From Micromonospora globbae (GTDB lineage Bacteria; Actinomycetota; Actinomycetes; Mycobacteriales; Micromonosporaceae): a DNA stretch of 64,000 bases. The notes below the pieces were generated by a model, which saw only the letters and a program-made list of their open reading frames with translations, was not told the DNA's origin and ran no database searches. A program made the position numbers and the translations under genes. The stretch is from assembly GCF_003610785.1 (NCBI RefSeq), contig NZ_RAQQ01000013.1, positions 141,658-205,657 of the forward strand, given 5' to 3'. Shown piece after piece: positions 1-8,073 of the stretch; position 1 is the stretch's first letter; the number at the start of each line of letters is the position of its first letter.

Positions 1-104
1 GGCGTACCGCCGACCGGGCCATCGCGGCGGGCCGGCTGCGCCCGGCCGACGCCGCGTCGCTGCTCGGGGTGCTCGCCGACACGCAGCGGGAGGTGGCCGC
101 GTGA
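1..104 (+). CDS. C-terminal end of a DUF2520 / Rossmann-like protein (partial)
   Basis: An open frame enters from the left edge and stops at a TGA at 102-104. The visible 33 residues contain ADRAIAAGRLRPADAASLLG, which resembles the helical C-terminus of DUF2520 Rossmann-like proteins that sit directly before panC in actinobacteria (Rv3603c in M. tuberculosis). Only the end is present, so the family call rests on this short match and on synteny. It lies 55 bp before panC in the same direction and probably shares its transcript. Confidence 0.5.
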   Translation, partial: RTADRAIAAGRLRPADAASLLGVLADTQREVAA

Positions 105-159
105 CGGGAATGCCGGCGGGCGCGGTGGTGCTGACGAGGGTCCGGGAGGTGGCCGCGGT

Positions 160-1005
160 ATGGAGCTGGTGAGGACGCGCGAGGAGCTGACCACGGCCCG
201 GGCCGGGCTGACCGGCACGGTCGGCGTGGTGATGACCATGGGGGCGCTGCACGCCGGGCACGAGGCGCTGCTGCGGGCGGCCCGTGAGCAGGCCGACCAC
301 GTGCTCGTGACGATCTTCGTGAACCCGTTGCAGTTCGGTCCGACGGAGGACTTCGACCGCTATCCCCGTACGCTCGACGCCGACCTGGAGGTCTGCCGGC
401 GGGCCGGCGCCGACGTGGTCTTCGCGCCGGAGCGGGACGAGATGTACCCGGACGGCGAGCCCCGGGTGCGGGTCGACCCTGGCCGCCTGGGTGGCGAGCT
501 GGAGGGGCAGAGCCGTCCCGGCTTCTTCCACGGTGTGCTCACGGTGGTGCTCAAGCTGTTCCAGCTCACGCGCCCCGACCTGGCGTTCTTCGGCGAGAAG
601 GACTACCAGCAGCTGACGCTGGTCCGGCGGATGGCCCGCGACCTGGACGTCCCGGTGCGGGTGGTCGGCGTGCCGACCGTACGGGAGCCGGACGGGCTGG
701 CGCTGTCCAGCCGGAACCGGTACCTCTCGCCGGAGGAGCGGGCCGCGGCGCTGAGCCTCTCGGCCGCGCTGCGCGCCGGTGCCGAGGCCGCCGAGCAGGG
801 GCGGGACGCGGGCGCCGTGCTGGCCGCCGCGCACGGGGCCTTCGGCGCCGGTACGCCGGGCGCGCGGCTGGACTACCTGGTGCTGACCGATCCGGACCTC
901 GAACCAGGGCCGGTCAGCGGGCCTGCCCGGCTGCTCGTCGCCGCCTGGGTGGGCACCACCCGCCTGATCGACAACATGCCGATCCGCCTGGCCCCCCGTT
1001 CCTGA
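160..1005 (+). CDS. panC: Pantothenate synthetase
   Basis: Joins pantoate and beta-alanine with ATP to make pantothenate (vitamin B5) in the cytoplasm, via a pantoyl-adenylate. The 281-aa product has the HIGH-like nucleotide motif MGALHAGH at residues 27-34, the pantoate-binding stretch IFVNPLQFGPTEDFDRYPRT, the GEKDYQQL motif and the KMSKS-like loop LSSRNRYLS, all typical of PanC. Length is normal. ATG 160 is the only good start in frame; upstream codons in this frame give no ATG or GTG. panD follows after 29 bp, so both enzymes of the beta-alanine branch are probably co-transcribed. Confidence 0.95.
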   Translation: MELVRTREELTTARAGLTGTVGVVMTMGALHAGHEALLRAAREQADHVLVTIFVNPLQFGPTEDFDRYPRTLDADLEVCRRAGADVVFAPERDEMYPDGEPRVRVDPGRLGGELEGQSRPGFFHGVLTVVLKLFQLTRPDLAFFGEKDYQQLTLVRRMARDLDVPVRVVGVPTVREPDGLALSSRNRYLSPEERAAALSLSAALRAGAEAAEQGRDAGAVLAAAHGAFGAGTPGARLDYLVLTDPDLEPGPVSGPARLLVAAWVGTTRLIDNMPIRLAPRS

Positions 1006-1034
1006 CCCCCGCTTCCGTGCGAAAGGCCATCCCG

Positions 1035-1457
1035 ATGCTGCGAACCATTCTCAAGTCGAAGATCCACCGCGCCACGGTGACCCAGGCCGACCTGCACTAC
1101 GTCGGCTCGGTCACGGTGGACGAGGATCTTCTCGACGCCGCGGACCTGCTTCCGGGCGAGCAGGTGGCGATCGTGGACGTCACCAACGGGGCCCGGCTGG
1201 AGACGTACGTGATCCCGGGCCAGCGGGGCAGCGGCGTGATCGGCATCAACGGCGCGGCCGCGCACCTGGTGCACCCCGGCGACCTGGTCATCCTCATCGC
1301 GTACGGGCAGATGGACGACGCCGAGGCGCGCGCCTACCGGCCGCGGGTGGTGCACGTCGACGCCGACAACCGGATCGTGGACCTGACGGCGGACGCCGCC
1401 ACGGCGGTCCCCGGCACGGCCGGCGATCCGGTCCCCAACCCGTACGCCGCCGTCTGA
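1035..1457 (+). CDS. panD: Aspartate 1-decarboxylase precursor
   Basis: Decarboxylates L-aspartate to beta-alanine, the substrate PanC needs. It is a pyruvoyl enzyme made as a proenzyme that cleaves itself between Gly24 and Ser25; here VGS places exactly G24-S25 when the ATG at 1035 is used. That start is preceded by a GAAAGG ribosome site at 1021-1026; a GTG at 1017 in frame would add six residues and spoil the canonical numbering. The product is 140 aa and also shows the conserved Lys9 (KSKIHR) and the TNGARLETY segment. It follows panC closely. Confidence 0.95.
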   Translation: MLRTILKSKIHRATVTQADLHYVGSVTVDEDLLDAADLLPGEQVAIVDVTNGARLETYVIPGQRGSGVIGINGAAAHLVHPGDLVILIAYGQMDDAEARAYRPRVVHVDADNRIVDLTADAATAVPGTAGDPVPNPYAAV

Positions 1458-1461
1458 CCCT

Positions 1462-1536
1462 CCGCGATCTTGCACTTCCGGCCCCTGTTTCGTGGCTTTT
1501 GCGCCGTTTGTCGGGGCGGAAACTGCAAGATCGCGG
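1462..1536. repeat. Long imperfect inverted repeat (Micromonospora-type intergenic palindrome)
   Basis: Arms at 1462-1485 and 1513-1536 match at 21 of 24 positions, including a perfect 13-bp outer part CCGCGATCTTGCA. The loop is 27 nt. It sits just after the panD stop. Similar CGCGATCTTGCA palindromes are, from memory, scattered between genes in Micromonospora genomes. It could act as a terminator for panCD or be a REP-like mobile repeat; there is no T-run. Confidence 0.7.
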
Positions 1537-1633
1537 GGTGAGGGGCGGGTGCGCGCGGTCTGTCACCCAGTGCGTATTCATGGTTACCCTTGTCACACCG
1601 CCGGGAGGCGGGCGGTGCCTGGGGGAGGCCGCG

Positions 1634-2524
1634 ATGCGCCGTTCGATGACCGTCCTGCTCGCGGTCGCCGCCACGGCGGCCCTGTCGACCGGTTGCGGGT
1701 CGGGCGACGGCGACGGCGACCTCACCGACGACTGGCCCGCGCTGCCGGCCGCGGCGGCGTTCACCCCGGCGGCGGGAGTGTGCCAGGCGGGCGACGCCAC
1801 CGACGTGGTGACGCTGGCGGCGTACCAGCCGATCGACTGCGCCGAGCCGCACCGGGTGGAGACGGTCCACGTCGGCGCGTTCCCGTCGCGGCCCGCGCCG
1901 CCGGCCAACGACTCCGCCGACCTGCGCGGCGCGTTCGCCGACTGCGACGCCCGGGCCAGCGGGTACGTGGGTGACGACTGGCGCGCCGGCCGCCTGCGGC
2001 TCTCCGTGGCGGTGCCGTCCGCAATGGGCTGGTCGTCGGGATCCCGCTGGTACCGCTGCGACCTGGCCGAGGTGAACAGCGTCGAGGCGGCGGCCGTGGT
2101 GGTCACCCGGACGGGCAGCCTGCGGGACGCGCTGAAGGGGCCGTCACCGCTGCGGCTGGGATGCCAGCAGACCCGGGGCGGTCGGGGCGGGGGTGTGCAG
2201 ACGCTGGTGCCCGTGGACTGCGCGACCCGGCACGACGCCGAGTTCGTCGGGGTGTGGCGGGCGCCCGAGGGTGCCTACCCGACCCGGCAGGCCGACTGGG
2301 TGCCCCTCTACACGGGCTGCCGGTCGGTCCTCAGCCGCTACGTGGGCGTGCCGGACGACGACGAGCTGCGCTTCCGCAGCGGTGTGGTGGTCCGTCCGCC
2401 CGGTGCCGGCCGCTGGCGGGCCGGCGACCGGGGGGTGCGCTGCTACCTCTGGCTCAGCCACCGGACGGTGACGGGCTCGCTCAAGGGGGCCGGCCCGGCC
2501 GGGCTACCGGTCCGCACCAGGTGA
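1634..2524 (+). CDS. Septum-formation-family lipoprotein (hypothetical)
   Basis: A 296-aa secreted protein. The N-terminus has a signal peptide ending in a lipobox-like LSTGC (Cys21), so it is probably a membrane-anchored lipoprotein. The mature part has two similar halves (about residues 45-150 and 185-290), each with the pattern DC-x-x-PH/RH...E/V-V-x-V and paired cysteines, as in the Septum_form Pfam domain (PF13845). The function of this family is not well defined. ATG 1634 follows a GGGGGAGG ribosome site at 1621-1628. It is not obviously tied to its biosynthetic neighbours. Confidence 0.65.
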   Translation: MRRSMTVLLAVAATAALSTGCGSGDGDGDLTDDWPALPAAAAFTPAAGVCQAGDATDVVTLAAYQPIDCAEPHRVETVHVGAFPSRPAPPANDSADLRGAFADCDARASGYVGDDWRAGRLRLSVAVPSAMGWSSGSRWYRCDLAEVNSVEAAAVVVTRTGSLRDALKGPSPLRLGCQQTRGGRGGGVQTLVPVDCATRHDAEFVGVWRAPEGAYPTRQADWVPLYTGCRSVLSRYVGVPDDDELRFRSGVVVRPPGAGRWRAGDRGVRCYLWLSHRTVTGSLKGAGPAGLPVRTR

Positions 2525-2633
2525 GGGCGACGAGACGCCCAGGCGGGCCTGGCGGGCCGACCGACGGTACGAGGTAGTCGAAACCACTCGTCCCGCCCCC
2601 GCCGCCTCTCGTGAGCGCCGTTCGGGGTTGACT

Positions 2634-4334
2634 GTGTCCATGCAGCTTCCGACCGTCGACCTGCCGGCCCTGCCCAGCCTGCTGGCCGCACCCGCACCCG
2701 GCTGGGTGGAGACGACCGACGTGATCGTGGTGGGCTCGGGGGTGGCCGGGCTCACCGCGGCGCTGCACCTGCGCGAGGCGGGCCTGCACGTCACCGTCGT
2801 CACCAAGGTCAACATCGACGACGGGTCGACCCGGTGGGCGCAGGGCGGCATCGCGGCGGTGCTCGACCCGGCGGACACCCCGGCGGCGCACGCCTTCGAC
2901 ACCGAGGTCGCCGGTGTGGGGCTGTGCGACCCGGCGGCGGTCCGGGCCCTGGTCGAGGAGGGGCCGACCCGGCTGCGCGAACTCATGCGGATCGGCGCCG
3001 AGTTCGACCGGAACCCCGACGGCTCGCTGATGCTCACCCGCGAGGGCGGCCACCGGGCCGACCGCATCGTGCACGCCGGGGGTGACGCCACCGGTGCCGA
3101 GGTGCAGCGGGCGCTGCACGCCGCCGTCCGCCGCGACCCGTGGATCCGGCTGGTCGAGCACGCGCTCGTGCTGGATCTGCTGCGCGCCCCCGGCGACGGT
3201 CCGGGCGGGCTCGGGCCGGCCTGCGGGATCACCCTGCACGTGCTCGGCGAGGGCAGCGAGGACGGGGTGGGAGCCATCCTGGCCCGGGCCGTGGTGCTGG
3301 CCACCGGCGGGATGGGCCAGGTCTTCGCGGCCACCACGAACCCGGCCGTCTCCACCGGGGACGGGGTCGCCCTGGCGATGCGGGCCGGAGCGTCCGTCAC
3401 CGACGTCGAGTTCGTCCAGTTCCACCCGACCGCGCTGATCGTGCCCGAGCAGGCCCGGGTGCCCGGCGCCGGGCACGCCCAGCAGCCGCTCGTCTCCGAG
3501 GCGCTGCGCGGCGAGGGCGCCCACCTGGTGGACGGCGACGGCAAGCGGTTCATGGTCGGCCAGCACGAACTCGCCGAACTGGCCCCGCGCGACGTGGTGG
3601 CCAAGGGCATCCACCGCGTACTGCTCGCCACCGGCGCCGACCACGTCTTCCTCGACGCCCGGCACCTGGGCGGGGACTTCCTGGCCCGGCGCTTCCCGAC
3701 CATCGTGGCGTCCTGCCTGGCCATCGGCGTGGACCCGGCGACCGACCTGATCCCGGTCGCCCCGGCGGCGCACTACGCCTCGGGCGGCGTCCGCACCGAC
3801 CTGCGGGGCCGCACCTCGATCCCCGGCCTGTACGCGTGCGGCGAGGTCGCCTGCACGGGCGTGCACGGCGCGAACCGGCTGGCCAGCAACTCGCTGCTGG
3901 AGGGGTTGGTGTTCTCGCGCCGGATCGCCGAGGACATCGCCGCTGGTCTGCCCGAGCAGGCCCGCCCGGCGGAGACCGGCGCGTGGGTCGGCGGCGGGGG
4001 TTGGGTGGTGCCCGCGGAGGGGACGCCCACGCTGCAGCGGGCCATGACCCGGGGCGCCGGGGTGCTCCGCTCGGCGGAGACGCTCGCCGGGACGGCCGGC
4101 GTCCTCACCGACCTCGGCGCCGGCCGGGGCCGGCCGCGGACGGCCGACTGGGAGGCCACGAACCTGATCACCGTGGCGTCGGCGCTGGTCGCCGCCGCGT
4201 ACGCCCGGCAGGAGACCCGTGGGTGCCACTGGCGGGAGGACTACCCGGCGGCCGACGACCGGTGGCTGGGCCACCTCGTCGAGGCGGTCGGGGCGCAGGG
4301 CCGCGTGACGCAGCAGTGGGAGGAGACACGATGA
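2634..4334 (+). CDS. nadB: L-aspartate oxidase
   Basis: FAD enzyme that oxidises L-aspartate to iminoaspartate, the first step of de novo NAD synthesis. The roughly 566-aa product has the FAD-binding DVIVVGSGVAGLTAALHL near the start, RWAQGGIAAV, the EFVQFHPTAL motif and the C-terminal ANRLASNSLLEG signature of the succinate dehydrogenase/NadB flavoprotein family. No SDH iron-sulfur or membrane subunits are nearby. The start is uncertain: TTG 2628, GTG 2634 and ATG 2640 are all in frame after a weak GGGG at 2624; GTG 2634 has the best spacing. The 3' end overlaps nadC by ATGA. nadA, normally the partner gene, is not in the window. Confidence 0.93.
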   Translation: MSMQLPTVDLPALPSLLAAPAPGWVETTDVIVVGSGVAGLTAALHLREAGLHVTVVTKVNIDDGSTRWAQGGIAAVLDPADTPAAHAFDTEVAGVGLCDPAAVRALVEEGPTRLRELMRIGAEFDRNPDGSLMLTREGGHRADRIVHAGGDATGAEVQRALHAAVRRDPWIRLVEHALVLDLLRAPGDGPGGLGPACGITLHVLGEGSEDGVGAILARAVVLATGGMGQVFAATTNPAVSTGDGVALAMRAGASVTDVEFVQFHPTALIVPEQARVPGAGHAQQPLVSEALRGEGAHLVDGDGKRFMVGQHELAELAPRDVVAKGIHRVLLATGADHVFLDARHLGGDFLARRFPTIVASCLAIGVDPATDLIPVAPAAHYASGGVRTDLRGRTSIPGLYACGEVACTGVHGANRLASNSLLEGLVFSRRIAEDIAAGLPEQARPAETGAWVGGGGWVVPAEGTPTLQRAMTRGAGVLRSAETLAGTAGVLTDLGAGRGRPRTADWEATNLITVASALVAAAYARQETRGCHWREDYPAADDRWLGHLVEAVGAQGRVTQQWEETR

Positions 4335-5227
4335 GGGAGTCGACGGAGCAGGCGCTGCGGGCCGGTGGCCTGGATCCGGGTGAGGTGCGCCGGGTGATCG
4401 TCTCGGCGCTCACCGAGGACCTGGGCCCGGACTTCCTCGACGTCACGAGCGTCGCCACGATCCCCGAGGGGCAGACCGACACCGGGGACCTGGTGGCCCG
4501 CGCCGACGGCGTGGTGGCCGGGCTGCCCGTGGCCGCCGCGGTCTTCGAGCTGGTCGGCGAGGTGACGGGCGTCGGCCGTACGGTCGAGGTGTCGCCGGTG
4601 GCCCACGACGGCCAGCGGGTGGCCCGCGGTGACGTGCTGGCGACGGTGACCGGGCCGACGCGGCTGCTGCTCACCGCCGAGCGGACGGCGCTCAACCTGC
4701 TCAGCCGGATGTCCGGGGTGGCGACGCACACCCGGGCCTGGGCCGACGCCCTGACCGGCACGAAGGCGAGGGTGCTGGACACCCGGAAGACCACCCCCGG
4801 CCTGCGGGCCCTGGAGAAGTACGCGGTGCGGGCCGGCGGCGGCACCAACAAGCGGCTCGGCCTCTACGACGTCGCCATGATCAAGGACAACCACAAGCTG
4901 GCGGCCGGCGGCATCGCGGCGGCCTACCGGCGGGTCCGGGAGGCGTTCCCCGACGTGGCGGTGCAGGTGGAGGTCGACACCCTGGCCGAGGCGGTGGAGG
5001 CCGTCGAGGCGGGGGCCGACTTCCTGCTGCTGGACAACATGACGCCCGACCAGCTCCGCGAGGTGGTCGCGGCGGTGGGTGACCGGGCCGAGCTGGAGGC
5101 CACCGGCGGGCTGACCCTGGGCGTGGCGGCCGAGTACGGCGCCACCGGCGTCGACTTCCTGTCGGTGGGGGCGCTGACCCACTCCTCGCCGATCCTCGAC
5201 ATCGCGCTGGACCTGCGTACGGCGTGA
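4331..5227 (+). CDS. nadC: Nicotinate-nucleotide pyrophosphorylase (carboxylating), quinolinate phosphoribosyltransferase
   Basis: Converts quinolinate and PRPP to nicotinate mononucleotide, CO2 and PPi, the step where the de novo NAD pathway joins salvage. The 298-aa protein has the hallmark segments TAERTALNLLSRMSGVAT, DTRKTTPGLR, EKYAVRAGGGTNKR and LLDNM plus ATGGL of type II phosphoribosyltransferases. Its ATG overlaps the nadB stop (ATGA), so the two are translationally coupled. The length is standard. Confidence 0.95.
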   Translation: MRESTEQALRAGGLDPGEVRRVIVSALTEDLGPDFLDVTSVATIPEGQTDTGDLVARADGVVAGLPVAAAVFELVGEVTGVGRTVEVSPVAHDGQRVARGDVLATVTGPTRLLLTAERTALNLLSRMSGVATHTRAWADALTGTKARVLDTRKTTPGLRALEKYAVRAGGGTNKRLGLYDVAMIKDNHKLAAGGIAAAYRRVREAFPDVAVQVEVDTLAEAVEAVEAGADFLLLDNMTPDQLREVVAAVGDRAELEATGGLTLGVAAEYGATGVDFLSVGALTHSSPILDIALDLRTA

Positions 5228-5234
5228 CGGGTGG

Positions 5235-5249
5235 CCGGCGACGCGCCGG
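5235..5249. terminator. Possible bidirectional terminator between nadC and a convergent gene
   Basis: A short hairpin (CCGGCG-ACG-CGCCGG) fills the 25-bp gap between two convergent stop codons. The stem is strong for its length but there is no U-tract, so the call rests mainly on position. Confidence 0.35.
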
Positions 5250-5252
5250 TCC

Positions 5253-6344
5253 TCAGACCGTGGTGAGCGACGTGCTCGTCAGGTTGAAGATCACCCGGTT
5301 CTCGGTGTCCTGCCGGCCGTCGAACCCGTACTTGGCGCGGAACAGTTCGAGCACCCGGTGGTAGACCGGGGGAGCCAGCTCGTCCGCCTCGCCGATGGCG
5401 AAGACCTCGCCGGCGGCCTCCGGCCGGTCCAGGACGACGCTCAGGCCGCCCAGCCCGTGCCGGGCCACGTTGCGGACCAGGTCGGCCCCCGCGATGTACC
5501 ACTCGCCGTCGGAGCGTACGTAGAGCGCCTCGCAGGTCTCCAGGTCCCGGCCGCCCTGGCGCAGGCAGAGCCGCAGGGTGAGGCACGCCGCCAGGTCCCG
5601 CACCGGCGCGGTCTCCCACAGCTCGTCGAAGCGGTCGTCGACGAACTCGCCGAGCGGGGTCGAGACGTACGCCTCGATCTGCTGGGTGTCGAAGGTGCTG
5701 CCCCGGACGGGGAAGAACGAGATGAACGCCTTGCCGTCCCAGCGGTACATCTGCACCGAGGGGGCGGCCGTGTAGATGCGCACCTGGAGCCGGGCCCGGG
5801 CGGACTCCGGCAGTTCCTCGTGCAGCCGGGCCAGGTGCCAGAGATTGCCGAGGATCGCCACCGTGGCGTCCCGGCGGCGCAGCTCCTCACCGCGCAGGCG
5901 GACGGCGGGGGAGTCCGGGTCCAGCAGCAGCACCCGTACGGTCGCGCCGTTGGTCAACGCGGACCGCAGCGCGGCGACGAACCGGCGCGCGTACGGGCCT
6001 TCCAGCATGCTGGTCCACGTCTCCAGGATCGCGACCAGCTCGCGGGCGCCGGCCACCCGTTCGATGAGTGCGTCCCGGTCGAGCCGGGGGTGCTCGATGA
6101 TGCTCGCCGTCTGGAGTTCGCGGAACAGCGGGTTGAGCACGACGTACGTCAGCAGGGTCATGATCAGCGCGGCGCCGACGTTGAGGTACAGCTCCCCGGC
6201 GAAGCTGTCCGCCGCCCGTCGGGACTCCTGCCACGAGCGGATGGTCATCCAGACGGCCCCACCCGCCAGGACGGCCAGCACGAGCACGTGTCGCCGACGC
6301 CGGCGCAGGGTGTTGCGTCCCCGCGCCCACCACATCCCCGACAT
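5253..6344 (-). CDS. Membrane-anchored protein with a DUF5919 / phospholipase-D-like domain
   Basis: A 363-aa protein with a basic N-terminus and two membrane segments (about residues 18-35 and 50-72), followed by a cytoplasmic domain. That domain contains TVRVLLLDPDSPAVRLRGEEL and later VQMYRWDGKAFISFFPV, a pattern I associate with DUF5919, a phospholipase-D-like fold often found in XRE-type regulators. No classic HKD catalytic motif is visible, so it may sense rather than hydrolyse. Function unknown. The start ATG 6344 has a GGGGAG ribosome site. It converges on nadC and is divergent from coaX. Confidence 0.55.
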   Translation of the reverse strand: MSGMWWARGRNTLRRRRRHVLVLAVLAGGAVWMTIRSWQESRRAADSFAGELYLNVGAALIMTLLTYVVLNPLFRELQTASIIEHPRLDRDALIERVAGARELVAILETWTSMLEGPYARRFVAALRSALTNGATVRVLLLDPDSPAVRLRGEELRRRDATVAILGNLWHLARLHEELPESARARLQVRIYTAAPSVQMYRWDGKAFISFFPVRGSTFDTQQIEAYVSTPLGEFVDDRFDELWETAPVRDLAACLTLRLCLRQGGRDLETCEALYVRSDGEWYIAGADLVRNVARHGLGGLSVVLDRPEAAGEVFAIGEADELAPPVYHRVLELFRAKYGFDGRQDTENRVIFNLTSTSLTTV

Positions 6345-6449
6345 GTCCGCTCCCCGTCCGGCGCGTCGTGGATCGACCCATGCTCATGCCGCGATGTGAC
6401 AAGGATACGGGTGTACGGCCGGTCCGCGTCCGCCCCGGCGCTCGTTGTC

Positions 6450-6455
6450 TAGGCT
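6450..6455 (+). promoter_or_regulatory. -10 box for leaderless coaX transcript
   Basis: TAGGCT lies 6 nt before the GTG start of coaX. With a transcription start about 7 nt after the -10 box, the mRNA would begin at the start codon. No Shine-Dalgarno sequence is present, which fits. Confidence 0.6.
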
Positions 6456-6461
6456 GCGTGC

Positions 6462-7220
6462 GTGCTGCTCTGCATCGACATCGGAAACACCAACACCGTG
6501 CTGGCGACCTTCGACGGCGACAAGCTGGTGCATTCCTGGCGGATCAAGACCGACGCGCGGTCCACCGCGGACGAGCTGGGCCTGAAGTTCCGCGGCCTGC
6601 TCGCCGGGGACGCCGTCGAGATCACCGGAGTGGCGGCCTGTTCCACCGTGCCGGCGGCGCTGCGCTCACTGCGCACCATGCTCGCCCGCTACTACGGCGA
6701 GCTGCCCAGCGTGATCGTCGAACCGGGGGTCCGGACGGGCGTGCAGCTGGCCATCGACAACCCCAAGGAGGTGGGCGCGGACCGGGTGGTCAACACGCTG
6801 GCCGCGTACACGCTCTACGGCGGCCCGTCGATCGTGGTCGACTTCGGCACCACCACCAACTTCGACGTGATCAGCGGCCGGGGCGAGTTCCTCGGCGGCG
6901 CCTTCGCGCCGGGCATCGAGATCTCCTTCGACGCGCTGGCCGCCCGCGCGGCCCAGCTGCGCAAGGTCGAGGCCGCGCGGCCGCGCTCGGTGATCGGCAA
7001 GAACACCGTGGAGTGCCTCCAGTCCGGCCTGTACTTCGGCTTCGCGGGCCAGGTGGACCGGATCGTCGAGCGGATGTCCGAGGAACTCGGCGAGGTGAAG
7101 GCGGTCATCGCGACCGGCGGCCTCGCCTCGCTCGTGATAAACGAGTGCCGGACGATCACCCACCACGAGCCGATGATCACCCTGATCGGCCTGCGGATGG
7201 TGTACGAGCGCAACGTGTGA
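6462..7220 (+). CDS. coaX: Type III pantothenate kinase
   Basis: Phosphorylates pantothenate, the committed step to coenzyme A; it is the product of the pathway begun by panC and panD nearby. The 252-aa protein belongs to the ASKHA fold: phosphate-1 motif DIGNTNT at residues 6-12, NPKEVGADRVVNTLAAY, the second phosphate motif VVDFGTTTNFD and the GGAFAPGIE loop. The GTG start at 6462 is supported by a -10 box 6 nt upstream and by homologues starting MLLxIDIGNTNT. M. tuberculosis Rv3600c occupies the same place after panD. Confidence 0.95.
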   Translation: MLLCIDIGNTNTVLATFDGDKLVHSWRIKTDARSTADELGLKFRGLLAGDAVEITGVAACSTVPAALRSLRTMLARYYGELPSVIVEPGVRTGVQLAIDNPKEVGADRVVNTLAAYTLYGGPSIVVDFGTTTNFDVISGRGEFLGGAFAPGIEISFDALAARAAQLRKVEAARPRSVIGKNTVECLQSGLYFGFAGQVDRIVERMSEELGEVKAVIATGGLASLVINECRTITHHEPMITLIGLRMVYERNV

Positions 7221-7241
7221 GCCGGGGCCGCTCCCGGCGGC

Positions 7242-7985
7242 TCAGCGGCGCCGGGCGCGGAGGACCACCGTCCGGTACGGCAGGTCGACGGTCTCCCGGC
7301 CGGCGAGGTCGGGATGGGTGGCCAGCAGCTCCCGCAGGCCCCGCTCGACCCGTCGCTGGTCCTCCGGCGAGGCGGTGAGCCAGTACGACCGGGTCCGGAT
7401 CAGCCCGACGACCTCGTCGGGCGTGAGCGTGGTGGCGTGGTGGAACTCGCCCACCTCGACGGCCGTGAACGCCGGGCCGAAGTCCGCGTACCTCTCGACC
7501 ACGTTTCCGGAGTTGTCGCCCAGGTGGGCGATCCGGCCCAGCTCGGCCACCCACGCGACCCGTTCGTCACGGGTGTTCCAGACCGGGGCGAACACCCCAC
7601 CGGGGCGGAGCAGCCGGGCCACCTCGGCGTGGGCGCGGTCCCGGTCGAACCAGTGGTACGCCTGACCGGCGAGCACGGCGTCCGCCGCCCCGTCCGGCAG
7701 CGGCACGGCCTCGGCGCTGCCGGCGAGCGCCGTCGTACCCGGTGTGGCCGCCGCGAGCCGCGCCCGCATGCCCGGATCGGGCTCGACCGGCACCACCTCG
7801 TGCCCCAGCGCGAGCAGGCCGCGGGTCAGGATCCCCGTGCCGGCGCCCAGGTCGACGATCCGGGCGGGAGGCGCGCCGACGCCGTCGAGGGCCCAGCGGA
7901 GGGCGGCCTCGGGATACCGAGGGCGAAACCGGTCGTATTCGGCCGCGGCGGCGCCGAACGACAGCGCCTGGATGTGATCAGCCAT
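7242..7985 (-). CDS. Class I SAM-dependent methyltransferase
   Basis: A 247-aa protein with motif I VDLGAGTGILTRGLL (about residues 43-57), the acidic EPDPGM after strand 2, and the Methyltransf_11-type stretch GSAEAVPLPDGAADAVLAGQAYHWFD. The QAYHWFD motif is common in actinobacterial methyltransferases that act on small molecules or lipids; the substrate cannot be told from the sequence. It converges with coaX and is divergent from lysS. A TAACCT box lies 7 nt before its ATG, suggesting a leaderless message. Confidence 0.8.
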   Translation of the reverse strand: MADHIQALSFGAAAAEYDRFRPRYPEAALRWALDGVGAPPARIVDLGAGTGILTRGLLALGHEVVPVEPDPGMRARLAAATPGTTALAGSAEAVPLPDGAADAVLAGQAYHWFDRDRAHAEVARLLRPGGVFAPVWNTRDERVAWVAELGRIAHLGDNSGNVVERYADFGPAFTAVEVGEFHHATTLTPDEVVGLIRTRSYWLTASPEDQRRVERGLRELLATHPDLAGRETVDLPYRTVVLRARRR

Positions 7986-7992
7986 GGCGCGG

Positions 7993-7998
7993 AGGTTA
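7993..7998 (-). promoter_or_regulatory. -10 box for the methyltransferase gene (leaderless)
   Basis: Read on the minus strand, TAACCT ends 7 nt before the ATG at 7985. There is no ribosome site between them. Confidence 0.5.
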
Positions 7999-8026
7999 TC
8001 CCGTAACGGTCACCTGGGGCCTTGAG

Positions 8027-8032
8027 TACGCT
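8027..8032 (+). promoter_or_regulatory. -10 box upstream of lysS
   Basis: TACGCT lies 5 nt before an in-frame GTG at 8038 and about 41 nt before the preferred lysS start at GTG 8074. It either drives a leaderless transcript from 8038 or a short-leader transcript for 8074. Confidence 0.45.
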
Positions 8033-8073
8033 CGGGCGTGACCCCCCGTATCTCTGCGACGAGGAAGCATGCC

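Noticed and set aside
2570..2595. Loose inverted repeat upstream of nadB as a NAD-repressor site
   Set aside because: Arms are short and interrupted, and no known NAD regulator motif is matched.
2481..4274. Long open frame opposite nadB
   Set aside because: Antisense to a clear nadB gene with Gly/Arg/Pro-biased composition and no domain; typical GC-rich shadow.
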